Part shown: positions 41,622 through 52,272 of the stretch, piece by piece
How positions within the stretch are numbered: the first letter of the stretch is position 1
How the letters are laid out: every line of letters begins with the position of its first letter
Source of the DNA: Moraxella sp. K1664
Lineage (GTDB): Bacteria; Pseudomonadota; Gammaproteobacteria; Pseudomonadales; Moraxellaceae
Length of the DNA: 64,000 bases
Direction of reading: 5' to 3'
Assembly: GCF_039693965.1 (NCBI RefSeq)
Contig: NZ_CP155576.1
Coordinates: 1,612,001-1,676,000, forward strand
Program-made: the position numbers and the translations under genes
Notes under the pieces: generated by a model
What the model was told of the DNA's origin: nothing
Database searches by the model: none
Seen by the model: only the letters and a program-made list of their open reading frames with translations

Positions 41622-44252
41622 ATGTCATTTTTTCGTAAAGCAGGATTGGCAAGTCATGTTGGATTGTTAAAACCTTTGACCATTGCCGTATCATCCACCT
41701 TGTTATTTGCCTGTGCCAACAATCAAGTTGCCACCAACACGAACAACGCACCGATTGTAACCGCACCTACCACACCCAGTATCCCAAGCACACCGGATGA
41801 TGTCTATGCAGGCGTGCTTGACCAAGCAACCCTAGATGAGTTAGAAGATCTACTTCAAGCCACGGACATGACCATGGTAGAAGGCGATGCCTTGACTGTA
41901 CAGCGTTATGGCGATTTGTGGGATAGAGTGCGTCGTGGCTATCGCATGAGCGAGATAAATAATGGACGCATTGAAGCCCAAAAATCATGGTTTTATAGCC
42001 GTCAAGACTACATCAATCGTCTGACCGCCCGTACTTCCCGTTACCTACATCACACCGTAACCGAAGCAGAGCGTCGTGGCATTCCAACCGAGCTTGCTCT
42101 ACTGCCCATCATTGAAAGCTCCTACGATCCATCAGCGACATCCAACGCAGCGGCGGCAGGTTTGTGGCAGTTTATCCCCAGTACAGGGCGTATTTATGGT
42201 CTCAACCAAAGCACCACTTATGATGGTCGTCGTGACATCATCGAATCGACCCGAGCGGCGTATGACTTTTTGACCAGTCTGTATAACCAGTTCGGTTCTT
42301 GGGAGCTTGCTTTGGCGGCTTATAACGCAGGGCCGGGACGAGTTCAAAGAGCCATCGATGCCAACCGCAATGCAGGTCTGCCAACCGATTATTGGTCGCT
42401 ACGCCTGCCGACAGAGACCATGAACTATGTGCCACGCTTTATGGCGGTCGCTCAAATTGTCAAAAACCCCCAAAGCTATGGCGTGTATCTGCCCGCCATT
42501 GCTAACCACAGCCATTTTAGAGCCGTGCCTGCCAACTTTGGTGTCAGTCTATATGATGTGTCAAGTGTGACGGGTGTGCCGGTTGATGAGCTAAGACTGC
42601 TCAACCCATCGCTCATCAATTTTAGCGTGGATGCCAGTGGACCGGGGCGTGTGATTATTCCCAACAGCGTACCAAACAGTGCTGATGCAAGGCTTAGAGA
42701 CTTGCAGGGCATGGGCTATGGGGCTTCTACCTATGTGGCAAGCAATTATGTACAGCCAAACATGGGCGTACAAAACCCCAACTCAGGCAAAGAGCTGGCA
42801 TCTGCCAATACCCTACCAGCCACAGGGGCGGGCATCACGGCTAATAACAGTATCATCCAAGAGCCACCGCTTACCCAAGAAGAGCGTGACTTTATCGCCG
42901 CCCAAATCCAAGCAAACAGCACAGGAAACGTCCAACCGATTGCCCTTGATGGTAATATTGAGCTAAATGCGGTGCAAACTCAGCAGTCTGTGCTTGAAGC
43001 TCGTGGCGAGACAAAAAGCCTAAGCTATAACGCCCCAACAGGAGCGGGTACGCCTGCGGTCGCATCATCGCCAAACACAGCATACACTCCACCTGTTACT
43101 ACCCCCATTACCCCAGCTCCCACGCAGGCACAAGCCCCTGCCAGAGCAGAGCGTTACAAGGTCGTGGCGGGCGATACATTGACAGGCATTGCAGCAGCTC
43201 ACGGGCTAAGCGTCAGTCAGTTGGCAAGCTATAATGGCATTCCTGCAAACACCCAAGTCAAGACAGGACAACGCCTGTGGCTCATCCCTGGTAAAGTCAG
43301 TACGGTTGCCAAAGACACCGCCAAGCCAGCAGCCAAGACCAGTACGCATACTGTCCAGTCGGGCGAGAGCCTGACTTCGGTGGCAAGAAAATACAACATG
43401 AGTGTGCAGGATTTGGCGGCACTCAATGGTTTGTCGGTCACCGATGGCATTTTGATTAATCAAAAGCTAAAAGTATCAGGCACGCCAGTCAAGTCAAGCA
43501 GTAACACAAGCTCATCAAGCGGGTCATCGAGCAGTGCTAATACTGGCACCTACAAAGTCCAGTCGGGCGATACGCTGACTGCCATCGCCAGAAAACTGGG
43601 CGTGAGCAATGCTGACATCGCTGCATTAAATAGCTTTAATGCCAACTCGCCACTTATCGCAGGACAGACGATAAAAGTACCTGCCACCAACGCCCAAGTG
43701 GAACGTAAGCTAAACAACCAATCGGTAAAATACACCGTCCAATCAGGCGATAGCCTAACATCGGTGGCAAATAAATATGGCATTAGTGTGGATGAGCTTG
43801 CTGCTGCTAATAGCCTATCAAGAACAGCAGGACTGATTCGTGGCAAAACCATTACCATTCCTGCGGCAGGCACGGTAAATACCAGCAGTAGAAACACCGC
43901 TCAAAGTAATCGCAATGACAGCTCAAACACCGCTCGTGGCAATGTCATCAAATCCACCGAAAGCTACACAGTAAAAGCGGGTGATAACTTAACAGTACTT
44001 GCCAATAGATATGGCGTGTCAGTACGGGATTTGGCGGCGACCAACAAACTGTCTGCCAATGCTCAGCTACAACGGGGGCAGACACTCCAAGTGCCAAAAT
44101 TGACTGATACTTATAAAGTTAAGTCAGGCGACAGCCTTAACTCTGTGGCAAGAAAATTTGGCATTAGTGTGGCAGAGCTTGCCAAGATGAATAATCTAAG
44201 CACTAACGCACAGCTCAAAATCAACCAAACCTTGATTGTGCCACACAAATAA
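41622..44252 (+). CDS. mltD: Membrane-bound lytic murein transglycosylase D-like lipoprotein with six LysM repeats
   Basis: Cuts peptidoglycan glycan strands with formation of 1,6-anhydromuramic ends. 876 residues from the ATG at 41622. It has a signal peptide with lipobox-like LFAC (Cys about 31), then an SLT domain with PIIESSYDPSATSNAAAAGL (catalytic Glu in IESSYDP) and GLWQFIPSTGR. Six LysM modules occupy about 510-876, each starting like YKVQSGDTLTAIARKLGVS, separated by Ser/Thr/Asn-rich linkers. The number of LysM units is higher than in E. coli MltD. It ends at a strong terminator. Confidence 0.93.
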   Translation: MSFFRKAGLASHVGLLKPLTIAVSSTLLFACANNQVATNTNNAPIVTAPTTPSIPSTPDDVYAGVLDQATLDELEDLLQATDMTMVEGDALTVQRYGDLWDRVRRGYRMSEINNGRIEAQKSWFYSRQDYINRLTARTSRYLHHTVTEAERRGIPTELALLPIIESSYDPSATSNAAAAGLWQFIPSTGRIYGLNQSTTYDGRRDIIESTRAAYDFLTSLYNQFGSWELALAAYNAGPGRVQRAIDANRNAGLPTDYWSLRLPTETMNYVPRFMAVAQIVKNPQSYGVYLPAIANHSHFRAVPANFGVSLYDVSSVTGVPVDELRLLNPSLINFSVDASGPGRVIIPNSVPNSADARLRDLQGMGYGASTYVASNYVQPNMGVQNPNSGKELASANTLPATGAGITANNSIIQEPPLTQEERDFIAAQIQANSTGNVQPIALDGNIELNAVQTQQSVLEARGETKSLSYNAPTGAGTPAVASSPNTAYTPPVTTPITPAPTQAQAPARAERYKVVAGDTLTGIAAAHGLSVSQLASYNGIPANTQVKTGQRLWLIPGKVSTVAKDTAKPAAKTSTHTVQSGESLTSVARKYNMSVQDLAALNGLSVTDGILINQKLKVSGTPVKSSSNTSSSSGSSSSANTGTYKVQSGDTLTAIARKLGVSNADIAALNSFNANSPLIAGQTIKVPATNAQVERKLNNQSVKYTVQSGDSLTSVANKYGISVDELAAANSLSRTAGLIRGKTITIPAAGTVNTSSRNTAQSNRNDSSNTARGNVIKSTESYTVKAGDNLTVLANRYGVSVRDLAATNKLSANAQLQRGQTLQVPKLTDTYKVKSGDSLNSVARKFGISVAELAKMNNLSTNAQLKINQTLIVPHK

Positions 44253-44263
44253 TCAGCCCAAAC

Positions 44264-44297
44264 AAAACCCCATCTTGAAATTAAGATGGGGTTTTAT
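44264..44297 (+). terminator. Terminator of mltD
   Basis: A perfect stem AAAACCCCATCTT/AAGATGGGGTTTT, 12 bp after the stop, with a T-rich end. Confidence 0.9.
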
Positions 44298-44318
44298 GTT
44301 GTCAAAGGGGTTTAGAAT

Positions 44319-44348
44319 AAAACCGCCATCGTTTTTAATGGCGGTTTT
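44319..44348 (-). terminator. Terminator of metY
   Basis: The stem AAAACCGCCAT/ATGGCGGTTTT (44319-44329 with 44338-44348) lies 6 bp downstream of the metY stop codon on the minus strand. Confidence 0.8.
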
Positions 44349-44353
44349 GCATT

Positions 44354-45640
44354 TTAGTTGGCTTTTGCCAATGCTTGATTTAAATCCGCTTTGATGTCAT
44401 CGATATGTTCAATGCCGATAGACAGGCGAATCATGTCTTCGCTCACGCCTGCTTTGGCAAGTTCTTCTTCATTGAGTTGGCGGTGCGTGGTCGTGGCAGG
44501 GTGGCAGGCGAGCGACTTGGCATCGCCGATATTGACAAGACGAGTGATAAGCTCTAAGGCATCGATGAATTTCGCCCCTGCTTCTCGCCCGCCTTTTACT
44601 CCAAAGGTCAAAATCGCTGACGGCTTGCCCTTATAGTACTTTTGTGCCAAGTCATGCTCAGGGTGCGTGTCTAGCCCTGCATATTTGACCCAAGCGACTT
44701 GCTCATGGCTTTCTAAAAATTTAGCCACCGCCAAGGCATTGTCGCAATGTCGCTCCATGCGTAGGGCAAGCGTTTCAAGTCCGAGCATGATTTGCCATGC
44801 GTTCATGGGCGACAAGCACGCCCCTGTGTTGCGAAGTGGGGCGACACGAGCTCGGGCGATGAACGCCATATTCCCCATGGCTTCGGCGAAGTTTACGCCA
44901 TGATAGCTGATATCGGGAGTGTTTAGTAGCGGAAAACGCTCTTTTTGGCTTGCCCAGTCAAAGCGACCACCGTCAATGATGATACCGCCCACGCTCGTGC
45001 CAGAACCACTGGCGTATTTGGTCAAAGAATGCACCACGATGTCCGCCCCATGCTCAAAGGGCTTACATAGGATTGGTGTGGCGACCGTGTTGTCAATGAC
45101 CACAGGCACGCCCTTACTGTGGGCAAGCTCGCTGATTTTGGCGATGTCTAGGATATTGCCCAGTGGGTTGCCAATACTCTCACCAAAGACTAGCTTGGTC
45201 TTATCATCAATCAAATCAAGTAAGCTCTCAGGGTTATTATAATCAAAAAAACGCACTTCAATGCCTTGACGGGGTAAGGTGTGGGCAAAGAGATTGTAAG
45301 TACCGCCATACAAGGTAGGGACCGACACGATGTTATCGCCTGCTTCACAGAGTGCCTGAATGGTGTAGGTAATGGCGGACATGCCAGACGCCACACACAG
45401 CCCTGCCACACCGCCTTCTAAGGCACTCATGCGAGCTTCTAGCACGGCATTGGTTGGGTTCATGATACGGGTGTAGATGTTGCCCGCCACTTTTAAATCA
45501 AACAAATCCGCCCCGTGTTGAGTGTTGTCAAAGGCATAAGAGCTGGTCTGATAAATCGGTACAGCAACGGCTTTGGTCGTGGGGTCAATCTCATACCCTG
45601 CATGAATGGCAAGGGTTTCGGGGTGATGAGTGTGGGTCAT
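44354..45640 (-). CDS. metY: O-acetylhomoserine sulfhydrylase MetY
   Basis: PLP enzyme forming homocysteine (or methionine) from O-acetylhomoserine and sulfide (or methanethiol). 428 residues from the ATG at 45640, with AAAGGA upstream, preferred over a start six codons earlier. Motifs are HPETLAIHAGYEIDPTTKAV, YTRIMNPTNAVLEARMSALE, the PLP lysine in VVHSLTKYASGSGTSVGG, and NIGDAKSLACHPATTTH near the C-terminus. The longer length and VVIDNTVATPILCKPFEHGA are typical of MetY rather than MetZ/MetB. A metZ paralogue is 4.8 kb away. Confidence 0.93.
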   Translation of the reverse strand: MTHTHHPETLAIHAGYEIDPTTKAVAVPIYQTSSYAFDNTQHGADLFDLKVAGNIYTRIMNPTNAVLEARMSALEGGVAGLCVASGMSAITYTIQALCEAGDNIVSVPTLYGGTYNLFAHTLPRQGIEVRFFDYNNPESLLDLIDDKTKLVFGESIGNPLGNILDIAKISELAHSKGVPVVIDNTVATPILCKPFEHGADIVVHSLTKYASGSGTSVGGIIIDGGRFDWASQKERFPLLNTPDISYHGVNFAEAMGNMAFIARARVAPLRNTGACLSPMNAWQIMLGLETLALRMERHCDNALAVAKFLESHEQVAWVKYAGLDTHPEHDLAQKYYKGKPSAILTFGVKGGREAGAKFIDALELITRLVNIGDAKSLACHPATTTHRQLNEEELAKAGVSEDMIRLSIGIEHIDDIKADLNQALAKAN

Positions 45641-45702
45641 GGCGTTGTCCTTTTGCAATAAAATAGCCGTTAGATTGTAACAAATTGGGCGGATTATGGC
45701 AA

Positions 45703-46350
45703 TTAAGATTTGGCTTTTTTAATGGCAGGTTTTGGGTCAGTCAAACCCAACGCTCCACCTGCAATCGCCCACAGATACAGACTTGCCACCGAGTTGTAGG
45801 GGGCGAACCGTCTTTGATATTTGGCAAAAAGTTTTGGCGTGATTTCACGATGACGATACAACATTCTAAGCCCACGCACAATCGCCAAATCATGCTGACT
45901 TAGCACGTCCATGCGATTTAGGCTAAAAATCATCAGCATTTGTGCCGTCCATTCACCCACGCCTTTAAAGGCAACAAGCACCTGTTTTATCTCATCATCG
46001 CTCATCGTGTGCAGGCTATCCAAATCAAGCTGATTGTCCAAAATATCGCACGCAATGCCTTGAATATAGCCCACCTTGCGATACGATATGCCAATGCCTT
46101 GTAAGTCATCAGCCGATAAGCTAGCAAGGGCGGGCGGGGTGATGTCAGTCAAATTTGTCAAGCGTTGCCACACGGTTTGGGCGGCGGAACTAGAAATCTG
46201 CTGACCGATGATTGCCCGTATCAGCTCGCTAAAAATATCGGGATTTATCGGGCGGTCAATGTGTCCGATTGTTTCAATCGCCATTGCCATTTTAGGGCAA
46301 CGACTGGCTAAATAATCGGTATGAGAGTTGTTGTATTGGAAAGTTTGCAT
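45703..46350 (-). CDS. DNA-3-methyladenine glycosylase II-like (AlkA/HhH-GPD)
   Basis: Base-excision glycosylase removing alkylated purines. 215 residues with IIGQQISSSAAQTVWQRL, the helix-hairpin-helix segment LVAFKGVGEWTAQMLMIFSL (about 130-150) and the catalytic Asp in VLSQHDLAIVRGLRMLY (about 160). It lacks the N-terminal Ada-like region of long AlkA proteins, so it belongs to the shorter group. The C-terminal part is basic. It is probably co-oriented with, but not coupled to, the SLOG-like gene upstream. Confidence 0.9.
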   Translation of the reverse strand: MQTFQYNNSHTDYLASRCPKMAMAIETIGHIDRPINPDIFSELIRAIIGQQISSSAAQTVWQRLTNLTDITPPALASLSADDLQGIGISYRKVGYIQGIACDILDNQLDLDSLHTMSDDEIKQVLVAFKGVGEWTAQMLMIFSLNRMDVLSQHDLAIVRGLRMLYRHREITPKLFAKYQRRFAPYNSVASLYLWAIAGGALGLTDPKPAIKKAKS

Positions 46351-46379
46351 GGGGTTTCTTTTTAAATTTAAACGCTATA

Positions 46380-46874
46380 TTAGCACAAATCTTTATTTTT
46401 CAGATATTTATCAATGGCAAGTTCAACGGTCTTTTTGGTAAAGGCTTGAATGGTTGGCACAACCGAACCACGAGAACCACCAAAATTTAGCGTTTTGATG
46501 TCATATTTTTTAATAAAATCAATGAGATAATCAGACGCTACTTCTACCGAAAACACGTTCATATCAATAAGCAAATATGGTTTATGTTGGCTAATACACG
46601 TTTTTAGGGTCAATTCTGTGCCACTTTTTGGGGTGATTTGGGCGTGGTAAATAATCACGGTGGCATCACTGTCTATCACGTTTTGGCGAGTGCGTTTGCG
46701 ATAGCCTGCACCCATTAGGGGCGTGAGTGGATAGTTGTCATCAATGATACCGTCTTCGGCTCGCCTGTCTTCGGGGCAATACCCACCGCACGGCATACCG
46801 CGAGATAACGCACCGTCCAACGCACCCCTATCCACGCCTGTTTGTCCGCCTGAGATGATTTTTGGGAAAGTCAT
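46380..46874 (-). CDS. Putative molybdenum-carrier/SLOG-fold protein
   Basis: 164 residues with KIISGGQTGVDRGALDGALSRG (in part; GGQTGVDR at about 8-15), the nucleotide-binding glycine-rich loop of this family, then GYCPEDRRAEDGIID and SGTELTLKTC. Related proteins are annotated as putative molybdenum carriers; the fold is also used by nucleotide- or lysine-monophosphate-processing enzymes and by some SLOG signalling proteins. No molybdenum genes are adjacent. It lies downstream of carB with a 67-bp gap. Confidence 0.8.
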   Translation of the reverse strand: MTFPKIISGGQTGVDRGALDGALSRGMPCGGYCPEDRRAEDGIIDDNYPLTPLMGAGYRKRTRQNVIDSDATVIIYHAQITPKSGTELTLKTCISQHKPYLLIDMNVFSVEVASDYLIDFIKKYDIKTLNFGGSRGSVVPTIQAFTKKTVELAIDKYLKNKDLC

Positions 46875-46941
46875 GGTGTGCCTTAAAAATTAACCGCCAT
46901 TATCTCTAATAGCGGTTAATTTTGATGTTTTTATGAGCAAA

Positions 46942-49900
46942 TTACAACTCTTGCAATTTATACACATTAAACGGCAAGGTTGTCTCATAAGCTTCACACA
47001 CCGCACGCCCTGCGTTCAGCGTGGTTGCGATAAGCACTTTGTTTTGCAAGGCTTCACGGCGGATTGGGAAGGAATCTTCTAACGCCTGTTTACCTTCGGT
47101 TGTGTTAATGGCAAGATGAATTTGACCGTTTTTCATCATATCCACGATGTGCGGACGACCTTCGCTCACCTTATTGACACGCTCGCACGCCACGCCAGCG
47201 TCCGTAAGTACGTCATGCGTACCGCCTGTGGCAACGATGTTAAAGCCAAAGCCTGCCAGACGTTTTGCCACGTCCACCACGCCTGCTTTATCGCTATCAC
47301 GCACCGAGATAAAGACGGTTTTGGTTTCACCGTCCTGTGGTAAGCCTGTCAAGCGGTCGCCACTGCCCAGCGTTGCCTTATAATACGCCTCGCCAAAGGT
47401 CTGACCCACGCCCATGACCTCGCCTGTGGATTTCATTTCAGGGCCCAAAATGGGGTCTACGCCTTGGAATTTGGCAAAGGGGAATACCGCTTCTTTGACC
47501 GAGAAATGCTTTGGCACAATCTCGCTGACAAAGTTCTGCTCCGCCAACGTCTGCCCTGCCATACAGCGAGCGGCGACTTTTGCCAAAGACGTGCCGATAC
47601 ATTTTGAGACAAATGGCACGGTTCGGCTTGCTCTCGGGTTCACTTCTAGGATATAAATCTCATCGCCTTTTACGGCAAATTGCACGTTCATGAGCCCTAC
47701 CACGCCAAGCTCTTTTGCCATGGCAATGGTTTGTCGTCTCATCTCGTCTTGAATGTCTTGCCCTAGCGAATAAGGCGGAATGGAACACGCTGAGTCGCCT
47801 GAGTGAACACCTGCTTGCTCAATGTGTTGCATGATACCGCCAATTACCACGTCTTTGCCGTCCGACACGCAGTCCACGTCCACCTCAATGGCATCGTCCA
47901 AGAAACGGTCAAGCAGGACAGGGGCTTCATTAGACGCTTGCACCGCCTCACGCAGGTAGCGTTTTAGTTCGTCTTCATTATAGACAATCTCCATGGCACG
48001 ACCACCAAGCACATAGGACGGACGCACAACCAAAGGATAGCCGACTTTTACCGCCTCACGAATGCCTTCTTCTGATGATTTGACAATGCTGTTATTGGGC
48101 TGTCTTAGGTTTAGCTTGTTAATCATCTGCTGGAAACGCTCACGGTCTTCGGCACGGTCAATCGCATCAGGGCTTGTGCCGATGATAGGCACACCAGCTT
48201 CTTCTAGGCTACGGGCAAGTTTAAGTGGCGTTTGACCACCATATTGCACAATCACGCCCTTAGGATTTTCGGTGCGGACGATTTCTAGCACATCTTCTAG
48301 GGTAATCGGCTCAAAATACAAGCGGTCTGACGTGTCATAGTCGGTTGAGACGGTTTCTGGGTTACAGTTTACCATAATGGTCTCGTAGCCGTCTTCACGC
48401 ATGGCAAGGGCGGCATGAACACAGCAGTAATCAAACTCAATGCCTTGTCCGATACGGTTTGGACCTCCGCCGATGACCATGATTTTGTCTTTGTCGGTTG
48501 GGCATGCCTCGCACTCGTCATCATAGCTTGAATACATATAGGCGGTATTGGACGCAAATTCGCCTGCACAGGTGTCCACTCGTTTATAAATCGGATATAC
48601 GCCCAAATTCCAACGCTGTTTGCGGAACTGCTTTTGGCTAATGCCCATAAGATTGGCAATGCGTAAATCGCTCATGCCCTTACGCTTAAAGGTGCGGATA
48701 TTCTCGGCAGTCAAATCGCCAAAGCCTAAGGTTTTGATTTCATTTTCGGTTTTGATGATGTCTTCAATTTGCACCAAGAACCAACGGTCAATCTTCGTCA
48801 ATTCAAACACTTCATCAAGGCTAAATCCATGACGAAACGCTTCGGCAAGATAAAAAATGCGTTCAGGCGTGGGAATGCTTAGGCGGTTTTTAATCTCAGA
48901 AACAATGGCATTTGCCGATTTGTTTTCCAAATTCATCACTTCATCAAAGCCTGTCGCCCCTGTTTCAAGCCCACGCAGTGCCTTTTGCATGGATTCTTGA
49001 AAATTGCGACCGATTGCCATAACTTCACCGACTGACTTCATTTGTGTGGTTAGCACAGGTTCAGCTTGGGGGAATTTTTCAAAGTTAAAGCGTGGAATTT
49101 TGGTAACGACATAATCAATGGACGGCTCAAAAGACGCAGGGGTAACACCGCCTGTAATGTCATTTTTTAGCTCGTCAAGCGTGTAACCGACCGCCAATTT
49201 GGCAGCGATTTTGGCAATCGGAAAACCTGTCGCCTTGGACGCTAACGCTGATGAACGGCTCACACGGGGGTTCATTTCAATGACGACCATGCGACCGTCT
49301 TTGGGGTTGATACCAAACTGTACGTTGGAGCCACCCGTCTCTACGCCAATCTCACGCAAGACAGCGATAGAGGCGTTACGCATGAGCTGATATTCTTTAT
49401 CGGTCAAAGTCTGAGCAGGGGCAACGGTGATTGAGTCGCCTGTATGCACGCCCATGGGGTCAAAGTTTTCAATGGAGCAGACGATGATACAGTTGTCGTT
49501 TTTGTCTCGCACGACTTCCATTTCATACTCTTTCCAGCCGATAAGGCTCTCATCAATCAATAGCTGATGCGTGGGCGATAAGTCAAAACCACGCTGACAA
49601 ATCTCCAAAAACTCTTCTTTATTATAGGCAATACCGCCCCCACTTCCGCCCATGGTAAAAGACGGGCGGATAATGACAGGAAAACCAAAACGAGATTGGA
49701 TTTCTAAGGCTTGCTCCATGGTCTCGGCAATGTCGGCTTTGGGGCATTCAAGACCGATTTTTTTCATCGCCTTGTCAAATAGGTTGCGGTCTTCGGCTTT
49801 TTCAATGGCTTCTTTGGTCGCCCCAATCAGCTCACAACCGTACTGTTTTAGCACGCCGTTTGCATCTAGTGCCAACGCACAGTTCAATGCCGTCTGTCCG

Positions 49901-50172
49901 CCCATGGTCGGTAGCACCGCATCAGGGCGTTCTTTTTCAATGATTTTGGCAACCGTCTGCCAAGTAATCGGCTCAATGTAAGTGGCGTCCGCCATAGACG
50001 GGTCGGTCATGATTGTGGCGGGGTTTGAGTTCACCAAAATCACTCGGTAGCCTTCTTCTTTTAAGGCTTTACACGCCTGAGCCCCTGAATAGTCAAATTC
50101 ACAGGCTTGTCCGATGACAATGGGGCCTGCCCCGATGATAAGAATGGATTTAATGTCGGTACGCTTTGGCAT
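46942..50172 (-). CDS. carB: Carbamoyl-phosphate synthase large subunit CarB
   Basis: Makes carbamoyl phosphate for arginine and pyrimidine synthesis from bicarbonate, ATP and ammonia delivered by CarA. 1076 residues from the ATG at 50172 ([21 protein letters not shown], in part); an upstream start would add 40 unrelated residues. The two ATP-grasp halves are visible ([15 protein letters not shown] and [16 protein letters not shown]), with an oligomerisation region between them and a C-terminal MGS-like allosteric domain (about 940-1076). carA is on the same strand but 3.4 kb upstream, separated by an IS and a defence-type gene. Confidence 0.97.
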   Translation of the reverse strand: MPKRTDIKSILIIGAGPIVIGQACEFDYSGAQACKALKEEGYRVILVNSNPATIMTDPSMADATYIEPITWQTVAKIIEKERPDAVLPTMGGQTALNCALALDANGVLKQYGCELIGATKEAIEKAEDRNLFDKAMKKIGLECPKADIAETMEQALEIQSRFGFPVIIRPSFTMGGSGGGIAYNKEEFLEICQRGFDLSPTHQLLIDESLIGWKEYEMEVVRDKNDNCIIVCSIENFDPMGVHTGDSITVAPAQTLTDKEYQLMRNASIAVLREIGVETGGSNVQFGINPKDGRMVVIEMNPRVSRSSALASKATGFPIAKIAAKLAVGYTLDELKNDITGGVTPASFEPSIDYVVTKIPRFNFEKFPQAEPVLTTQMKSVGEVMAIGRNFQESMQKALRGLETGATGFDEVMNLENKSANAIVSEIKNRLSIPTPERIFYLAEAFRHGFSLDEVFELTKIDRWFLVQIEDIIKTENEIKTLGFGDLTAENIRTFKRKGMSDLRIANLMGISQKQFRKQRWNLGVYPIYKRVDTCAGEFASNTAYMYSSYDDECEACPTDKDKIMVIGGGPNRIGQGIEFDYCCVHAALAMREDGYETIMVNCNPETVSTDYDTSDRLYFEPITLEDVLEIVRTENPKGVIVQYGGQTPLKLARSLEEAGVPIIGTSPDAIDRAEDRERFQQMINKLNLRQPNNSIVKSSEEGIREAVKVGYPLVVRPSYVLGGRAMEIVYNEDELKRYLREAVQASNEAPVLLDRFLDDAIEVDVDCVSDGKDVVIGGIMQHIEQAGVHSGDSACSIPPYSLGQDIQDEMRRQTIAMAKELGVVGLMNVQFAVKGDEIYILEVNPRASRTVPFVSKCIGTSLAKVAARCMAGQTLAEQNFVSEIVPKHFSVKEAVFPFAKFQGVDPILGPEMKSTGEVMGVGQTFGEAYYKATLGSGDRLTGLPQDGETKTVFISVRDSDKAGVVDVAKRLAGFGFNIVATGGTHDVLTDAGVACERVNKVSEGRPHIVDMMKNGQIHLAINTTEGKQALEDSFPIRREALQNKVLIATTLNAGRAVCEAYETTLPFNVYKLQEL

Positions 50173-50215
50173 GGTGTCTCTCTTTGTTGATAAATTTTTT
50201 GATTGATAAAATGGG

Positions 50216-50725
50216 TTAAAAAAGTGTTGCCATCGCTTGCTCTTCTTGGCGGATACGCTTAAATAAGACCAGCAAATAAATGGGCAAGCCAATCAATAAC
50301 ACATACCACGCTTGACATAATAAGGCGATGCCAATCAGTTCGGGTATGATGTTTAAAAAATAATTGGGGTGGCGAAATGTTTTAAATAACCACGAACGAT
50401 TAATTTGATGTTCTGGCAAAATATAGATTTTAACCGTCCAAATCTCCCCTAACTGCTTGATAATCAACGCCAATATCACAAATGAAGCCGTCACCATCAG
50501 CGTACCAATCAAGGATATGCCATTAAAAGCAGTGTCAGAAAACCATACCGAGATAAAACATGCCAAATAATAAAGGGTATGAACCAGCGCAAGCACCGTG
50601 GAATTGGTTTTTCCGTATTGTGTCGCCCCTTTGGCAATCAAGGCTTTTTCATGTTTAATGGAGACGGCTAAAAATAACAGTCTGATGATAAAAAATAGGA
50701 TTAAGATGCTTAAAATCATTGTCAT
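50216..50725 (-). CDS. Isoprenylcysteine methyltransferase-like (ICMT family) membrane protein
   Basis: 169 residues, four to five transmembrane segments. It has the family's C-terminal signature [18 protein letters not shown] (about 113-130, R-H-P-N-Y) and the closing basic helix [11 protein letters not shown]. Bacterial members are probably SAM-dependent methyltransferases of membrane substrates, mostly uncharacterised. It lies 43 bp upstream of the carB start on the same strand and is likely co-transcribed with carB. Confidence 0.82.
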   Translation of the reverse strand: MTMILSILILFFIIRLLFLAVSIKHEKALIAKGATQYGKTNSTVLALVHTLYYLACFISVWFSDTAFNGISLIGTLMVTASFVILALIIKQLGEIWTVKIYILPEHQINRSWLFKTFRHPNYFLNIIPELIGIALLCQAWYVLLIGLPIYLLVLFKRIRQEEQAMATLF

Positions 50726-50960
50726 TGATGTTTTTCCATTGAAATTGAAATGAATATAAATTGGGTTTATGAGGTTTTTAATTAATGATGTTTTAGACCA
50801 TCATGTTACACTCTACAAAACGAAAAAGTGCTACGGTTTCCGTTCGTGGTGAGCTAAGTCAAACCATCATGGAAAACCACCCGCAGGCATAGCTCAGATA
50901 CCATGATACCCCACCTAAGTCAATGGTTTTTTAAGTATCTGGTATCTAGTATCTTACAAA

Positions 50961-51944
50961 CTAACTTAAAGATACTTGTTGCTCAAAGGATGTTTGGGTT
51001 TTGATAACACCAAAACAGATATGTACCAATTTACGCATACAAGCACATAAGGCTTGCATTTTGGTTTTACCGTTTTGTTGTAATCGTTCATAAAATGCCT
51101 TAATGGTGCTATTATAACGAATGGCACTCATTGCAGACATATACAGCTTAGCACGCAAAGAGACTTGCCCTTGTTTGGACAGTTTGGTTGCTCCCTTAAA
51201 GACACCTGACTGTCTTTGTTTGGGTATTAAGCCTAAAAACGAAGCCATCTGTGAGGCTTTTTTAAATTGTTTGGTATGTATTAAGCATACCACTTCTTTG
51301 GCAATAACAGAACCAATGCCGTCAATGGTTTCAAGTAAGGTTTTGTCTTGCTTTAAACTTGGTTGTTTGTCAACAAAGTCATCAATGTCTTTGGTGAGTT
51401 TGGCAATTTCCTCTTGAAGGACACTGATGACTGTTTGCATGGATGCTTTAACCAAATCGGGCAGATTGGGTGATAAGAGCAACTCTTGTCGGTTTTGCTC
51501 TCGTTGCAAATCTTCTTTGAGTGCTTCTAAGCGAGCCAATAGAGCTTTTAGCTGTTTGGCTTCAATGCTAGGTGCTACCCAAACCTCAGGCTTGTGGCTA
51601 TAACCATACCTTGATAAAATAATGCTGTCTTTTTTATCAGTTTTATGGATTACCCCCAAACTGTCTGCAAATTTGCGGACATAGTTAGGATTGACAATGC
51701 TTTGCTTGATATTATTATCATCAAGAAACTCACTTAGGTGTTCATGATAAACCCCTGTTGCTTCTAGGATGATGTGTAGCTCATCAAGATGATTGCTGAC
51801 ATTGGTTTTTAACCAAGCAAGCAGTAAATCAAAGCCTGCTTTGTTGTTGTTAAAAACCTTGGTTTTTACTTTATTTGTGCTTGGGTTTATAAATGCAACA
51901 TCAAACTTTGCTTTGCTGATGTCTATGCCAATATAGTGTATCAT
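50961..51944 (-). CDS. IS110-family (Piv-like) DEDD recombinase, copy B
   Basis: 327 residues, nearly identical to the protein at 33206-34189; the visible differences are V121 and V123 in place of Ile. D8, E61, D103, D106 and Ser 246 are all present, so both copies look competent. Confidence 0.93.
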   Translation of the reverse strand: MIHYIGIDISKAKFDVAFINPSTNKVKTKVFNNNKAGFDLLLAWLKTNVSNHLDELHIILEATGVYHEHLSEFLDDNNIKQSIVNPNYVRKFADSLGVIHKTDKKDSIILSRYGYSHKPEVWVAPSIEAKQLKALLARLEALKEDLQREQNRQELLLSPNLPDLVKASMQTVISVLQEEIAKLTKDIDDFVDKQPSLKQDKTLLETIDGIGSVIAKEVVCLIHTKQFKKASQMASFLGLIPKQRQSGVFKGATKLSKQGQVSLRAKLYMSAMSAIRYNSTIKAFYERLQQNGKTKMQALCACMRKLVHICFGVIKTQTSFEQQVSLS

Positions 51945-52137
51945 CTGTCTCTTGCCTTGTTTATGCAGTGTCTGTTTTAATAAACGCACTTAGATACCAT
52001 TCAGAGTTAAGATGACAAGCAAAGGACACCATCTGAGCACCAGTGTTAAGACACTAAGGGCGAACCCGTGTTCTCTTTGCTTGTATAACCCAACAACATT
52101 CTAGCAGATAATCTAGGTTTGGTGTTGGGTTGATACA
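51945..52137 (-). ncRNA. Putative bridge RNA of IS110 copy B
   Basis: As far as I can read, the sequence is the same as in copy A, including the guide segments GTTCGCCCT, GCTCAG and ATGGTATCT. The flanks of this insertion fit the same guides, giving an independent second match. Confidence 0.72.
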
Positions 52138-52272
52138 AGGGCGAACGGCTTCCGTGGTAAAATTCAATTTTGTTAGCTGTATATAAACAATTCTCATAAG
52201 TCCACGCCACAATCTTGTTATCATCATTGCTTTTATAAAATGCTGATAATAATGTGTGCCATACGTAACCAT

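Larger units (their letters stand above)
50896..52137 (-). mobile_element. IS110-family insertion sequence, copy B (1242 bp)
   Basis: Same element as copy A, on the opposite strand, with the same length. The core dinucleotide, AG on the plus strand, is at both junctions (50896-50897 and 52138-52139). In element orientation the flanks read CCGTTCGCCCT on the left and GAGCTATGCC on the right, so the target motif is the same as for copy A although the wider context differs. It is inserted downstream of a Fic remnant in the carA-carB interval. Confidence 0.93.

Noticed and set aside
52054..52272. Minus-strand frame of 72 codons entering IS110 copy B
   Set aside because: It crosses the insertion border and reads into the putative bridge RNA. 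It matches no family; at most it contains debris of the gene after the Fic remnant.
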